From: Reticulitermes speratus
Taxonomy: Eukaryota > Arthropoda > Insecta > Blattodea > Rhinotermitidae
Assembly: GCA_021186555.1 (NCBI GenBank)
Contig: JAJKFL010000012.1
Span: 24,191,711 to 24,255,710 of the forward strand
Direction: 5' to 3'
Length of the DNA: 64,000 nt
The position numbers were made by a program, and so were the translations under genes. Shown piece after piece: positions 21,790 to 32,830 of this stretch. Every line of letters starts with the position of its first letter. The stretch's first letter is position 1. A model generated the notes under the pieces. It was not told the DNA's origin. It saw only the letters and a program-made list of their open reading frames with translations, and searched no databases.

Positions 21790-22321
21790 CCCATATCGTG
21801 AATTACACAAAATCACAGATTACAAATAATGGTACGTATTAAAAGTTGAAGAGGTAAAATGTAGGTGTTGTCAGTCGTTATTGTGGGTCCGCTGTGTGTC
21901 AGAAGTTGTGTGCCTATGGAAGGCTTGGTTTAAGAAATGTGTGATGGAATGAAAATGCGCGGTGTGAACAGTGTCAAGTGCGTTTGTTAGAACTGCGGTC
22001 ACCACGAAGTAAAGAACACGTTGTACTGTGATACCATTAGGTTCAGAGTCCTTTATTTTGCCGGCCGTTGCCTAAAGTCGAGAGACTGAAGTAACCCTTT
22101 CAAGACTGGTGTTCATTTAAATTATTTCGTTTTCCAACCTCACCGAGAACACAGTCCGTGTGTATTACAAAGACTGTCAGTTACCGCTGTTGAAAGAAGC
22201 AGTTTTATATATATGGTAAGACTTATACGAAGCTCGTAAGTAGACTGTGTGGACAAAGTGCAGATGTTCGTAATGGTGTGGCACACAGCCACACTGTGCT
22301 TAAAACTGTGGATGTGAAGCT

Positions 22322-23110
22322 TCGGCTGTGATCCTGAGGCAGGAACGTGGGTTGAGGTGTTGGAGACAGGAGACAGGCTGCTGTGAAGAATGTGTGGGCC
22401 TAAGAGGAGGGGGGCAAGGAGAAAATTGCGTAACGCGGAGCTTAGTGATTTGTACTGTTCAGCAGATGACATTAGTGAGGAGTCACGGAGGATGTCACGT
22501 AAAGGGATGGGAAACGGACGTCAAAGGAAAGGAGAGCATAGAAAAAGACTTTTGTCAGACAACCTAAAGGGATTTTGAATGTGACGTACATGGGAGGGTA
22601 ATATTAAAGTGAATGTGACGTACATGGGAGGGTAATATTAAAGTGAATGTGACGTACATGGGAGGGTAATATTAAAGTGAATGTGACGTACATGGGAGGG
22701 TAATATTAAAGTGAATGTGACGTACATGGGAGGGTAATATTAAAGTGAATGTGACGTACATGGGAGGGTAATATTAAAGTGAATGTGACGTACATGGGAG
22801 GGTAATATTAAAGTGAATGTGACGTACATGGGAGGGTAATATTAAAGTGAATGTGACGTACATGGGAGGGTAATATTAAAGTGAATGTGACGTACATGGG
22901 AGGGTAATATTAAAGTGAATGTGACGTACATGGGAGGGTAATATTAAAGTGAATGTGACGTACATGGGAGGGTAATATTAAAGTGAATGTGACGTACATG
23001 GGAGGGTAATATTAAAGTGAATGTGACGTACATGGGAGGGTAATATTAAAGTGAATCTTAAAGAAATAGGATATGATGGTTTGTACTGGACTTAACCTGG
23101 TTTAGTCGCG
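22322..23110 (+). pseudogene. LINE ORF2 C-terminal relic, family 1, split by a minisatellite
   Basis: Plus-strand remnant of reverse-transcriptase C-terminal sequence. 22328-22400 reads R-Q-E-R-G-L-R; around 22390 M-C-G-P-K-R-R-G-A-R-R-K; then a run matching the [12 protein letters not shown] region in damaged form; then G-R-Q-R-K-G-E-H-R-K-R. The expected next segment (G-R-W-E-D-N-I-K-M-D-L) is where the 34-bp array lies (22577-23056). After the array the LINE continues as GAATCTTAAAGAAATAGG (L-K-E-I-G). Compare the less damaged copy at 60690-61275. Confidence 0.7.
22577..23056. repeat. 34-bp minisatellite inside a LINE, about 14 copies
   Basis: Unit GTGAATGTGACGTACATGGG then AGGGTAATATTAAA, essentially perfect. 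The segment TGGGAGGGTAATATTAAA is the LINE's own TGGGAGGATATATATTAAA segment (compare 61058-61077), so the array was amplified from LINE sequence. The homogeneity contrasts with the decay of the surrounding LINE and implies recent expansion. Confidence 0.95.
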
Positions 23111-23161
23111 GAACCAGTGGCAATCTGTTGTGAACACAACCATTATTGGACTGTCTAATAA

Positions 23162-23482
23162 CTGTCTAATAAGCAACTAAATGTACTTTCACTTCCAACT
23201 ATTTAACTGTTTACAAATTTTCCCCTACATATGTTTCGGTCTATACATAGACCATCATCAGGGGTGCACAAACTACGCTTTATTTACATCCATATGTTCA
23301 TTCTGTCACCATATGCAGTCTAGTTCAATTCAGTGACAGAATGAACATATGGATGTAAATAAAGCGTAGTTTGTGCACCCCTGATGATGGTCTGTGTATA
23401 GACCGAAACATATGTAGGGGAAAATTTGTAAACAGTTAAATAGTTGGAAGTGAAAGTGCATTTAGTTGCTTATTAGACAGTG
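23162..23482. repeat. Large hairpin with paired hammerhead-like motifs
   Basis: Arms of about 147-150 bp (23162-23308 and 23332-23482) are near-perfect inverted copies around a 23-bp centre. Each arm carries CCCTGATGATGGTCT ... AGACCGAAACATATGTAGGG (23222-23264 minus, 23378-23420 plus). GGTCT/AGACC forms the stem II-like hairpin. I infer an inverted pair of Penelope-like terminal repeats; no reverse transcriptase lies between them. Confidence 0.75.
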
Positions 23483-23531
23483 AATACGAAATGCACGGTG
23501 AAAGTCATACATAACATTATTGGACTGTTTG

Positions 23532-23573
23532 GCCTTGAAGATGGATTCGGTACGCTACTCCGAAAACGTCGGT
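23532..23573 (+). repeat. Degraded hammerhead-like motif
   Basis: CCTTGAAGATGG ... CTCCGAAAACGTCGGT: UUGAAGA for the first core strand and GAAAAC for the second. Confidence 0.35.
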
Positions 23574-23979
23574 AGCTGTTTACTATCAGACACGGTGTAA
23601 CATCGCAGAAGACTGGCGTAGTTATGCCAGAACGCGTTTTTTGTTGCTGCAGAATTGAAGAAAAGTCTTATCGAAGACGCAGAAGCGTACGTATTTGAAC
23701 CGAAGTTGCTGGTTTCAAGTGAAGTCGATTGTGACTAGCAGGATTTGCAACCATATGTTTGTTAGTTTCTTTGGGCTCGCTGTTTTGAACCAGTAGTCTT
23801 AATGTCACTGTATTCTGTATTAGAAGAAATCTGTGAAATTAAAATTTCGTCTTTGGGGAGGTATCCCCTGATGCCGGTGAAATTGTGCGCAGTTTGGGAA
23901 CCGTCCAGAGTGTCTGTCACGTATGAATTTGTAGGTCTTTGGTTCTTTTAGATTCTGACTTATTCCCAAGATTGTAGTG

Positions 23980-24018
23980 CACCTGAAGACGAAAGCAGTT
24001 TGCTTTCGAAACGTCGTG
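23980..24018 (+). repeat. Hammerhead-like motif with a strong stem
   Basis: CACCTGAAGA, then GAAAGC ... GCTTTC (6-bp stem, loop AGTTT), then GAAACGTCGTG. CUGAAGA matches CUGANGA. Confidence 0.55.
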
Positions 24019-24511
24019 TTTGTGTAATCAGTGACGATGGAGAAAGTCCAAATACACATCAGTGAAATCTCGCATGTTACACCATTGTCTAAGAACTATA
24101 GTGTACACTCAAAACTTCTTTTTGGCTGTTCGCATATTAGCAGTCTTTCCATACGCGTGTTAAAAGGGACACGTGTGAGATCGTGTCTGCGTGTCCGGCC
24201 GCACGCAGTCGCCTGCTCCGTCGAACGACAGCGCCATTCAGTAATAGCGTGCTAATGTATGTATCTTGGAATAACACATGACGTGATGGTTAATGAAGCA
24301 GAAGGCGGCCTGACCTTATCTTATTGATATTGCTGCCATAATGGTGTGAGATGTTACCGTTATCAGCGTACTGAATGTTATAACATTATTGCGTGTGTCT
24401 AAAAGGAATGACGCATCTGTCTAAGACATACACGGCTCACATTGCTGCTCTGTAATTGGGTTTGTTTTCAAGCGCCAAGACACCTAAAGGCAGTTAAAAC
24501 GTAAAGGAGTT

Positions 24512-24848
24512 ACACAAATAACACTGCGTATTCCGTCTGACACAACTGTATTTGTTGTGTTTTTTCTTCAAACGCTGCATGTTTCGATCAAGCTGATCGT
24601 CATCAGGTGTTTGTTTATACAAAAACTTAAAATTCAAGGTAAAAATGCAACATGTTTCGAGATGTCACAAATGATATAAAGTGTATAAATTTGTGAGATC
24701 TCGCAAAAATTTACATTTTTAGCTTTAATTTTAAGTTTTTGTATAAACAAACACCTGATGACGATCGGCTTGATCGAAACATGTAGTGTTTGAGATAATA
24801 ATAACAAATACAGTTGTGTCAGACGGAATATACAGTGTTATTTGTGTA
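24512..24848. repeat. Large hairpin with paired hammerhead-like motifs
   Basis: Left arm from ACACAAATAACACTGCGTAT, right arm ending ATACAGTGTTATTTGTGT, each about 125 bp. Each arm has CACCTGATGACGATC ... TTGATCGAAACATG (24575-24608 minus, 24752-24788 plus), with GATC(A/G)/TGATC as stem. The centre contains a second, weaker inverted pair around ATGTTTCGAGATGTCACAAA. Confidence 0.72.
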
Positions 24849-25295
24849 AGTCTATATACACAACGGGGTGGATAGCGTCAAATAAGAGAAGATGAAATAG
24901 TGTCTTGGTGTGTTAGGCAGGTGTTCTGTATGCGAGGTGCCCCATCGCAGTGAAGGCGACAGCGTGTCCTGGAGGTGGCGGTGTCTGGTTAAGACAAATA
25001 GCTTTTGTTTGAAACTTTTTTTTCCTGCTGCTGCAGCCTATAATGTAACGAGTTAAGCGATAAAGCCCCCAAGCAAATAGACTGTCTTAATTAACCGATA
25101 AAACTCAGCTTTATAATTAATTACTGAACCCAGTAGCGTTCTGTCGTACAATTTCTGATACATATCTCACAAAAGAGTTCCCAAGCTGAAACACGCGACA
25201 TCAAATCACGTGGACAGAGTATTTATAGGCAAGCACCGTGCAATGCGTATACAGATCGTGACCCACAGTATGACAGTCCACTCTGTGGATTGAAG

Positions 25296-25480
25296 CAGTC
25301 GAACCCGGTTATAACGACATCGGTTTATACGACACATCCTCTATAACGTCAGATATTCTGTGGTACCAATTAATTCCTCACTGCTAACCGTAACATTATG
25401 CTTCTCGGTTATAACAACACTCGTTTATAACGACACAAAATATTCAGTCCCCTTCATGACGTTATAACCGACTTCGCCTG
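25296..25480 (-). mobile_element. pogo/Tigger-like MITE (185 bp)
   Basis: Opposite-orientation copy of the element at 923-1106, with CAGTCGAACCCGGTTATAAC at 25296 and CGGTTATAACGTCATGAAGG near the other end. A TA follows the right end (25481-25482); the left flank is AG, so one TA was lost or mutated. Confidence 0.78.
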
Positions 25481-25537
25481 TACACAAAACACTGTTAATA
25501 TTCTGGCATTGTTTATTCCGTGCATTTTAATTGAATT

Positions 25538-25667
25538 AAATTGTTCATTCATGGCACCAACAAACGCACCTGTGATATATACAACAACGCCGAAACATGT
25601 AGGAGCGATATAAGACTAAGTGTATATACCGTAGGTGCATTTGTTGGTGTCATGAACGAACAGTTTA
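25538..25667. repeat. Hairpin around a degraded hammerhead-like motif
   Basis: Arms AAATTGTTCATTCATGGCAC and CATGAACGAACAGTTT-type sequence pair across about 45 bp each, with ACCAACAAACGCACCT opposite AGGTGCATTTGTTGGT. Inside is GCCGAAACATGTAGGAGC without a clear CUGANGA. Confidence 0.55.
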
Positions 25668-26215
25668 ACACTACTAATAGCGAGTGAGCTATTCATTGCA
25701 CTAAGAAGACAGTGTTGCTGTCGGCACTGCATATAAGCATGCTGAATGTACGTGTATATGTGCGGGTATGAGTCCGTACATATACACGTAGGTATACGTA
25801 AATAGTTTAACCAACCCCGCTTTAGAAAGCCCTTTAAAAGTTTCATATAAATCGTTAAAAATATACCGGCTGTTAGCTGTACAGTCGTATTAGAAATGTG
25901 ACGGGAAATTAATGCGAAACTGTCTGTATGTTGTGCGGGTACGTTAGTAGAAGAAATGTCTAGCGCTTGTGATAAATAATAAATGTACTGATTGTACCTC
26001 TTCTGTGTAACGGAAACTTTGTACATAGTAGCCTAGTTCCATTTCGTGGTTGTAATTCGAATTAATTTTTAGTTCAGAAATTTAAGTATGCCATGGAGAT
26101 CAGTCTTGTAGTCGAAACGTCCGCTTTGTAAATTGTTAGTAGTAGATAAATGTTTTGTGCGTTTGACAGATTCTTAATGTAAGACAGACTTATAGTGTGT
26201 AGAACAGACGTTTGC

Positions 26216-26394
26216 TGTATTGCATGGGCCACACCCTTTATTTTAGGCTTGTCGGCGGGCCACACGTGGAAGAGTGACAATACGTGGACACGTGACCGCC
26301 TACATTACTGTTATAGTATATACATAATTAAAAAATGTGGCCGCGGGCCGCATTGTGCCACCTGGCGGGCCGCAGGTTGCAGACCCATGCATTT
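26216..26394. mobile_element. Possible hAT-like MITE
   Basis: CATGGGCCACACCC at one side, and CATGGGTCTGCAACCTGCGG on the minus strand at the other. GGCGGGCCACACGTGG and GGCCGCGGGCCGCATTG lie inside. The GC-rich subterminal wording is like some hAT elements, but I could not find a matching 8-bp target duplication. Confidence 0.35.
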
Positions 26395-27169
26395 TGTCTG
26401 TTGTAAGCACGATGGTGCTGTTAGTAGTGTCCTTGTACAAGAGTGGCACAAGTCTGTTATGTTGTGTGTGGTGTAACATGGCGGTGTGATAATACGTGAA
26501 CTGGAGCTGGGAACTGCTCGTGTGTGGATGTGATGTGATAATAGTATTGGACGGCAGGCGTTCATTACGTACCGCGTTCGATAAAGCCACCTGAGTAAAA
26601 GGTTCATTGGCATCTTAAATGTAGACGTAATCGTGAGTTTTCGTTGGTGACTTTCACAGGTTTAACTGGGACTCGTGACGCAACGTGACAGAGCCTTAAA
26701 TATTTACACCGCTCGCTGCGTTTCGGCATGTTACGCGCTTGCTGATGTAATCCGAACTTGTTCCAGAGATAATAGAGCATTTCACAACTTTACTGGCCAA
26801 TAAGCAATAATTTAGTCAACAAAAGTTATTTGTCTGTGACTGTTTGGGTACTTATAAAAGGGTAGACTTACTTTATAAACTCGTATTAGTGTTTTGTGAT
26901 CATTACGGTGATTTACGAAACGAACAGCAGTCTTGCTTAGCCTCCCTTTCTTGGTTTAATGGCGTGTGTATCGATTTCAGATGTTCTGTAGCTTGGACTG
27001 AGGATAATGCAGTTATGTCGGAAGTCGCTGTGACCTGCGTTTCTTTAGGCAGATTGGGCGAAACAGCATGATATGTGACAGTAAGAATGGCCGATCTTTC
27101 AGGCGATAGGCGCTCCAGTAGCGTCTGAGTGCCATAACACCGACCCACCCCTACTTTATTTATTTGTAT

Positions 27170-27425
27170 CTGGATTATTTAATGACAGTCGGTGGCCGAG
27201 ACCACGCAGGGGTCGAGTGAATGGAGGATAAGTGAATTGCGATGGGAGGCAAGAACGGTCGCAAGTTAACTTGAGGTAACGGCCCGGAACGTGTCTGAAT
27301 GAATTAAAGGGAATCTTGAAAAATACCGTGAAGCTATCCGGTCTCTGAACCGAGAATTGAGCCCGGGATCTCCCAGATACGAATCAGGAGGTCCGTTCGT
27401 TCAACCGTGGCGATCCATCAGCCGT
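27170..27425 (-). mobile_element. Decayed tRNA-like SINE
   Basis: On the minus strand GATCGCCACGGTTGAACGAA then CCCGGGCTCAATTCTCGG, spaced like A and B boxes, followed by about 170 bp of body. Low sequence quality as a tRNA. Confidence 0.4.
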
Positions 27426-27429
27426 GTTT

Positions 27430-27780
27430 AAAATTATAGCATTAGAGATCTTCATGGCGGCGAAGATTCGTGTTGCGAGGTTTCAGATCCTCGCAGTGCT
27501 GTTGCTGAATATATTCTGGGACGTTAAGCAGTGTGAATATGCAAATTGTTACCGACGTTTCGAGTTAAGCAGTCCAGGTCTTGGAGTTATTGACTCTGCA
27601 GTTACAAGCTGCACTGTCTTGTAGTAAGGGCTTACAGTCGACACGACCTAACAAGCCAGAAGACTTGAATGTTCAATATTCGTACTGTGATCTTATGTGT
27701 TATGGCACAGTGCAGTCTTGTAGGTGGGTATCGCCGTTTCGGAGGAACCTACTGCCTCCACCTTGAAAGATGCAGGCAGC
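27430..27780 (+). repeat. Dispersed repeat containing two antisense hammerhead-like cores
   Basis: One frame reads F-W-D-V-K-Q-C, then N-C-Y-R-R-F-E. This resembles a translated repeat I recall as common in arthropod sequence sets, not a real protein. ACCGACGTTTCGAG (27552) and GCCGTTTCGGAGGAACC (27735) are antisense to GAAACGTCGG. Function unknown; probably fragments of a Penelope-type repeat. Confidence 0.4.
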
Positions 27781-27789
27781 ACGTCCACC

Positions 27790-29065
27790 TATCTATCTAT
27801 AGACAGTATGAGGCTGCTTTAAAATGATTTAATGGGCTTTATTTCTATCCCGTGGCAGTCTAGGGCTCTCGAGTACTTTGCCCAGCACTACTCTAATGGA
27901 ACTGTAAGTGTTTTGTAGTGTTTAGGTCGTAGCATGAAGTGATTGGGCTTGTTTAGTGAGCACGTGGTGCCTTACTGCTAGCCCGGTCTGTTAATTCGCT
28001 TCGTTCTCTGCGTTTATTTTTGGCTCAAGTCGTAAAGCAGGAGGAGTTGGAGGCGCCCAGACGAAGGAAATTGCCGCCAGTCTGTTGCACCGGGCGACGT
28101 AACTCTCAGTACGATTAGATTCTTTTCCTACATTTAAGAAAACAAATCGTATCAGTGTTAAAATAGTTTCGGAGATTCTTGCTGTTTGTTTTCTCTCTCT
28201 CCGTCTCCATGTTCAAACGAACTGTTGAAACGTGGTAGTAGATTTTACACGGTATTCTACTACCACGCAAAACTGGACCAAAATTAGTATCGAAAGGCCT
28301 TTAAAGCCTGAAGTCTTCTGAAAAATCTGTCTATTCCTGTGAATGTGATAGGTTAGACCAGTAGAATAAATTCTTGGACTTTATGATCACTTGAATTATT
28401 ATGCTGGCTACTGCTTGCATGTTACGAGGAGGTCAAATTGGGTGCAACCATAAGACATACTGCGGCTCTGTCAGTCGCTGTGTTTCTGTAGTCACGCTGG
28501 CTGGCTCGTTGACTCGCCTACCCATAGGGCTTTCTGGGATAATTTTATTTCCAAATGTTGCTGTGTTTTCGTTTTAGTACCTGAGGGAATATCTGTTACG
28601 TTCGTGAAATCCGACTGCTAGAACAGGTGAAGTAAATTACAAGATTTACCGAATACTTTCGTTACAACCGGAGGCATCTGTGTTGGCTTTCAAGACTAGC
28701 TTCTCCATAAAACTGAATTTGTAGTGCTTTAGTACATAGCATATAAGTCTTGAGGTTACAGAAAGCGTCCTTTGAAGTTTTATCGACAAATATACGATTG
28801 CATGAGCTAAATTACGAACATAAATCGGTCTCGGAATTCTTGTCAAATTGTACTGGCTTAGAGTAGAACTGAAAACGTGATATAGAAAGAGGCAGGTACG
28901 CCCTGGGGTAAAACGAGGCAATTTGGTACTGATACGTGTCACAGAATGTCGCGCGCACGAACACATACACGCACGCGCGCAAACACGCAGACACACGAAC
29001 CACGAAAAAGGCACAAAATTACAGGGAAGTTTTATTTTGTAACAGCATGAGGCTTGCTGAAATTT
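27790..29065. other. No recognised feature
   Basis: No gene or repeat family recognised; a short CACG/CGCA-rich tract lies near 28950-28995. Confidence 0.45.
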
Positions 29066-29075
29066 CAACGTGAAG

Positions 29076-30658
29076 TTCTGACAACTCCCATGTCTAGCTG
29101 TGATCTCCACAGACGACCCTTCTGACAACTCCCATGTCTAGCTGTGATCTCCACAGACGACCCTTCTGACAACTCCCATGTCTAGCTGTGATCTCCACAG
29201 ACGACCCTTCTGACAACTCCCATGTCTAGCTGTGATCTCCACACACGACCCTTCTGACAACTCCCATGTCTAACTGTGATCTCCACAGACGAACCTTCTG
29301 ACAACTCCCATGTCTAGCTGTGATCTCCACAGACGACCCTTCTGACAACTCCCATGTTAACTGCGATCTCCACAGACGACCCTTCTGACAACTCCCATGT
29401 CTAACTGTGATCTCCACAGACGACCCTTCTGACAACTCCCATGTCTAGTTGTGATCTCCACAGACGACCCTTCTGACAACTCCCATGTCTAGCTGTGATC
29501 TCCACAGACGACCCGTCTGACAACTTCCATGTCTAGCTGTGATCTCCACAGACGACCCTTCTGACAACTCCCATGTCTAGCTGTGATCTCCACAGACGAC
29601 CCTTCTGACAACTCCCATGTCTAGCTGTGATCTCCACAGACGACCCTTCTGACAACTCCCATGTCTGTGATCTCCTCAGACGACCCTTCTGACAACTCCC
29701 ATGTTTAGCTGTGATCTCCACAAACGACCCTTCTGACAACTCCCATGTCTAGCTATGATCTCCACAGACGACCCTTTTGACAACTCCCATGTCTAACTGT
29801 GATCTCCACAGACGACCATTCTGACAACTCCCATGTCTAGCTGTGATCTCCACAGACGACCCTTCTGACAACTCCCATGTCTATCTGTGATCTCCACAGA
29901 CGACACCTCTGACAGCTCCCGTGTCTAACTGTGATCTCCACAGACGACCCTTCTGGCAACTCCCATGTCTAGCTGTGATCTCCACAGACGACCCCTCTGA
30001 CAACTCCCATGTCTAACTGTGATCTCCACAGACGACCCCTCTGACAACTCCCATGTCTAGCTGTGATCTCCACAGACGACCCTTCTGACAACTCCCGTGT
30101 CTAGCTGTGATCTCCACAGACGACCCTTCTGACAACTCCCGTGTTTAGCTGTGATCTCCACAGACGACCCTTCTGACAACTCCCGTGTCTAGCTGTGATC
30201 TCCACAGGCGACCCTTCTGACAACTCCCGTGTCTAGCTGTGATCTCCACAGGCGACCCTTCTGACAACTCCCGTGTCTAGCTGTGATCTCCACAGACGAC
30301 CCTTCTGACAACTCCCATGTCTAGATGTGATCTCCACAGACGAACTTTCGGACAACTCCCGTGTCTAGCTGTGATCTCCACAGGCGACCCTTCTGACAAC
30401 TCCCGTGTCTAGCTGTGATCTCCACAGGCGACCCTTCTGACAACTCCCGTGTCTAGCTGTGATCTCCACAGACGACCCTTCTGACAACTCCCATGTCTAG
30501 ATGTGATCTCCACAGACGACCCTTCGGACAACTCCCGTGTCTAGCTGTGATCTCCACAGACGACCCTTCTGACAACTCCCGTGTCTAGCTGTGATCTCCA
30601 CAGGCGACCCTTCTGACAACTCCCGTGTCTAGCTGTGATCGCCACAGGCGACTCTTCT
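29076..30658. repeat. 44-bp minisatellite, about 36 copies
   Basis: Unit CTGACAACTCCCATGTCTAG then CTGTGATCTCCACAGACGAC and CCTT. Units vary (TCTAGC/TCTAAC, CATG/CGTG, AGACG/AGGCG), with CGTG and AGGCG concentrated in the last third. A block near 30170-30350 is repeated at about 30360-30530. One shortened unit lies at 29665. Confidence 0.96.
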
Positions 30659-30659
30659 C

Positions 30660-31440
30660 TTGAAGCGTTTGTGTATAACATATCGGTAGACGGGTTCTGT
30701 GACGTTACAGCTTCTCTCAATATTCACTGCATGAATTTGGGAAGTTTTTAAGGGCAGCTTGTTAGATGGCATCGGCAAAGCACGACGCTGCAGTGTTGAC
30801 TGAAGCATAGTTACCCCAATTTTCTTTATATTTGGTATTCAAATCCCATAATCACCATTAAACTACTGCCATAATTTCAAGTTCCTGTCTTTATAGTCTG
30901 ACGAGTTACAATGCCACTGCCAGCCACACAGGCGTATCTTTGTATACATATCTGTGTTTATTTTAAACTGCAGGATATGTTCCTTGATGTCACTAACTCT
31001 CATAAACAGTCTCTCAGAGAGGGAAAAGAATATTCGCTGCCTTTTATGAAATCCACACCCTCACCAGTTTTAATGTTTTAGGTCAATCTGTGTCTAGACC
31101 TCCCAGTTGGTCTTTATATTGCACTGTTATGTGCAGGAACTTGCAGGAAAGGAACAGTCTTGTCTCTCCTTGTATTTGTAGCGGAAGTGTCTTACAGTAC
31201 AGCTTTCGTAAAGTACGTAATTGAAAATGTAATCCTGCAGGGCGTTTCTGCAGCTAAGTTTAGAAGGTCGGATAACTTTGGCTTAGCAGTCTGTTACATT
31301 CTTGGCAAAGCAACTGAAATCTCTCCCCAGATTTAGTATTTTGGATACAAAGTTTGTAACGAACAACGCTGAGCGTGGGTTTGGTTTACGTTGTACTGAA
31401 GGAATTGAGGTTATAGTCTACCGGGTTTGGACATCGTGTA
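30660..31440. other. No recognised feature
   Basis: No gene, RNA or repeat recognised. Confidence 0.45.
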
Positions 31441-31444
31441 GTTT

Positions 31445-31486
31445 TACCGACGTTTCGGAGGAGTATGCTGCATCTGTCGTCAGGGC
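31445..31486 (-). repeat. Hammerhead-like motif
   Basis: On the minus strand GCCCTGACGACAGATGC ... CTCCTCCGAAACGTCGGT. CUGACGA and GAAAC are intact, but the stem II region pairs weakly. Confidence 0.45.
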
Positions 31487-31721
31487 TTAATGAATTTGTT
31501 CCAGGTTGACTTTGACTTCACGGAGGAACATTCACCGTTCAAGCAATAGACTGCAAGTTGACGCTGGCCCGTAAATGGAAGTGGCATGTTCTTCCGAAAA
31601 GTGTGTGTCGGCGCACGAAACTACACGGTGTCGAAACTCGCATAGACTAGAGACTGAACAGTTCGCCGTGAAAACCTGAAAATTTGCACATAAAACCTTT
31701 TTTTTAGTTGCTACAATGTAC

Positions 31722-31798
31722 AGGGCATACACAAAAGAATGGTGCGGTTTTAATAGTGAACACTATTAAAACCGCACCATTCGTTTGTGTATGCCCTA
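31722..31798. repeat. Near-perfect 77-bp hairpin
   Basis: Arms of about 37 bp with one mismatch around AA: AGGGCATACACAAAAGAATG / GTGCGGTTTTAATAGTG against its inverse ending TTTGTGTATGCCCT. No target duplication recognised. Confidence 0.85.
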
Positions 31799-32380
31799 TA
31801 TTAAACTGTTACGCAGTATTTTATTGGATCGTTGGCTGTGGTGAAAGAGGCAAATCGCTTATGTTGAAGCAGGGTTACTTATGCCGCGAGTGTGCCGTTG
31901 CAGGAAGCGTGTTGCTGATGATGCAGTTGTCTGTCTTATCTGGGACGTTGTTACGTGCAAGTGTATAAGAAAGGAAGTGCTGTATAAAGCGTCTCACTAA
32001 CTTTTCTTTTGTAGTTAGGGCCAAGATGGGAGCAGTGACGAAATATGGGAAGCAGAGATGTGCGTGGATGCGTAACAGCATAGCGAAAACATATTCAAGT
32101 TTTGGAAGGAAAAGAAAGAACATTCGTTGTGTGTGTGTGTGTGTGGTTGGGCCGTTACGACAGTTTTACGTTCAACTTTTGTGTCATTTTCTCCGGCAGA
32201 GTTTTGCGGTACGTGTCAACTGTAGGGCTTGTCTCTCAGCCACACATGCATACGTAAGGAACTGAATTTATCCTTCCGACTATTCGATCGGCATTTCGAA
32301 CAGAACCTTGGGAGCCCAAACGCAAAAAGGATTCCGGTATTGGCCGTAGGAGAGAGTTAACGTCTTGCCACTGAAGCTAG

Positions 32381-32644
32381 TTTTTTTTTTTCCAATGGCT
32401 CGACAGCCCCTTGGGGGCCTACGCCGCCTCATTTTTCGAGGCGTCACGATCACACACATTAGACACACCACAGTCGGTAGGACTCCTCTGGACGAGTGAT
32501 CAGCCCGTCTAAGAGACCTCTACCTGACAACACACAACACTCACAAGAGACAGACATCCATGCCCCGGTGGATTCGAACCCACAATCCCAGTAAGCGAGC
32601 GGCCGCAGACCCACGCCTTAGACCGCGCGGCCACTGGGATCGGC
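32381..32644 (-). mobile_element. tRNA-derived SINE, family B, full length
   Basis: On the minus strand GCCGATCCCAGTGGCCGCGC / GGTCTAAGGCG (A box), then GGGTTCGAATCC (B box). The body has GTGAGTGTTGTGTGTTGTCA, GACGGGCTGATCACTCGTCC, GGGGCTGTCGAGCCATTG and an A tail (T run at 32381). The head resembles a tRNA-Ser/Leu-type gene. TGAAGCTAGT and TTGAGCTAGT at the two ends look like an imperfect target duplication. Confidence 0.85.
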
Positions 32645-32830
32645 TTTGAGCTAGTGCCGTGTTTTAATAGCATGAAGGAAGATCTACTGATTTTTTATGT
32701 ATTCATATTAATAAATATATGCTACACACACCAGCGCGTACATTCGCACACGCATACACTGACACGTAGTACTATGTACGTATACATACTAGTGTATGCA
32801 TGAGACGCTCGTTCTTGCGCTTGCGAGGAA

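Noticed and set aside
28646..29128. Minus-strand ORF of 160 codons
   Set aside because: Its start lies in the 44-bp array and the remainder has no recognisable domain or splice context.
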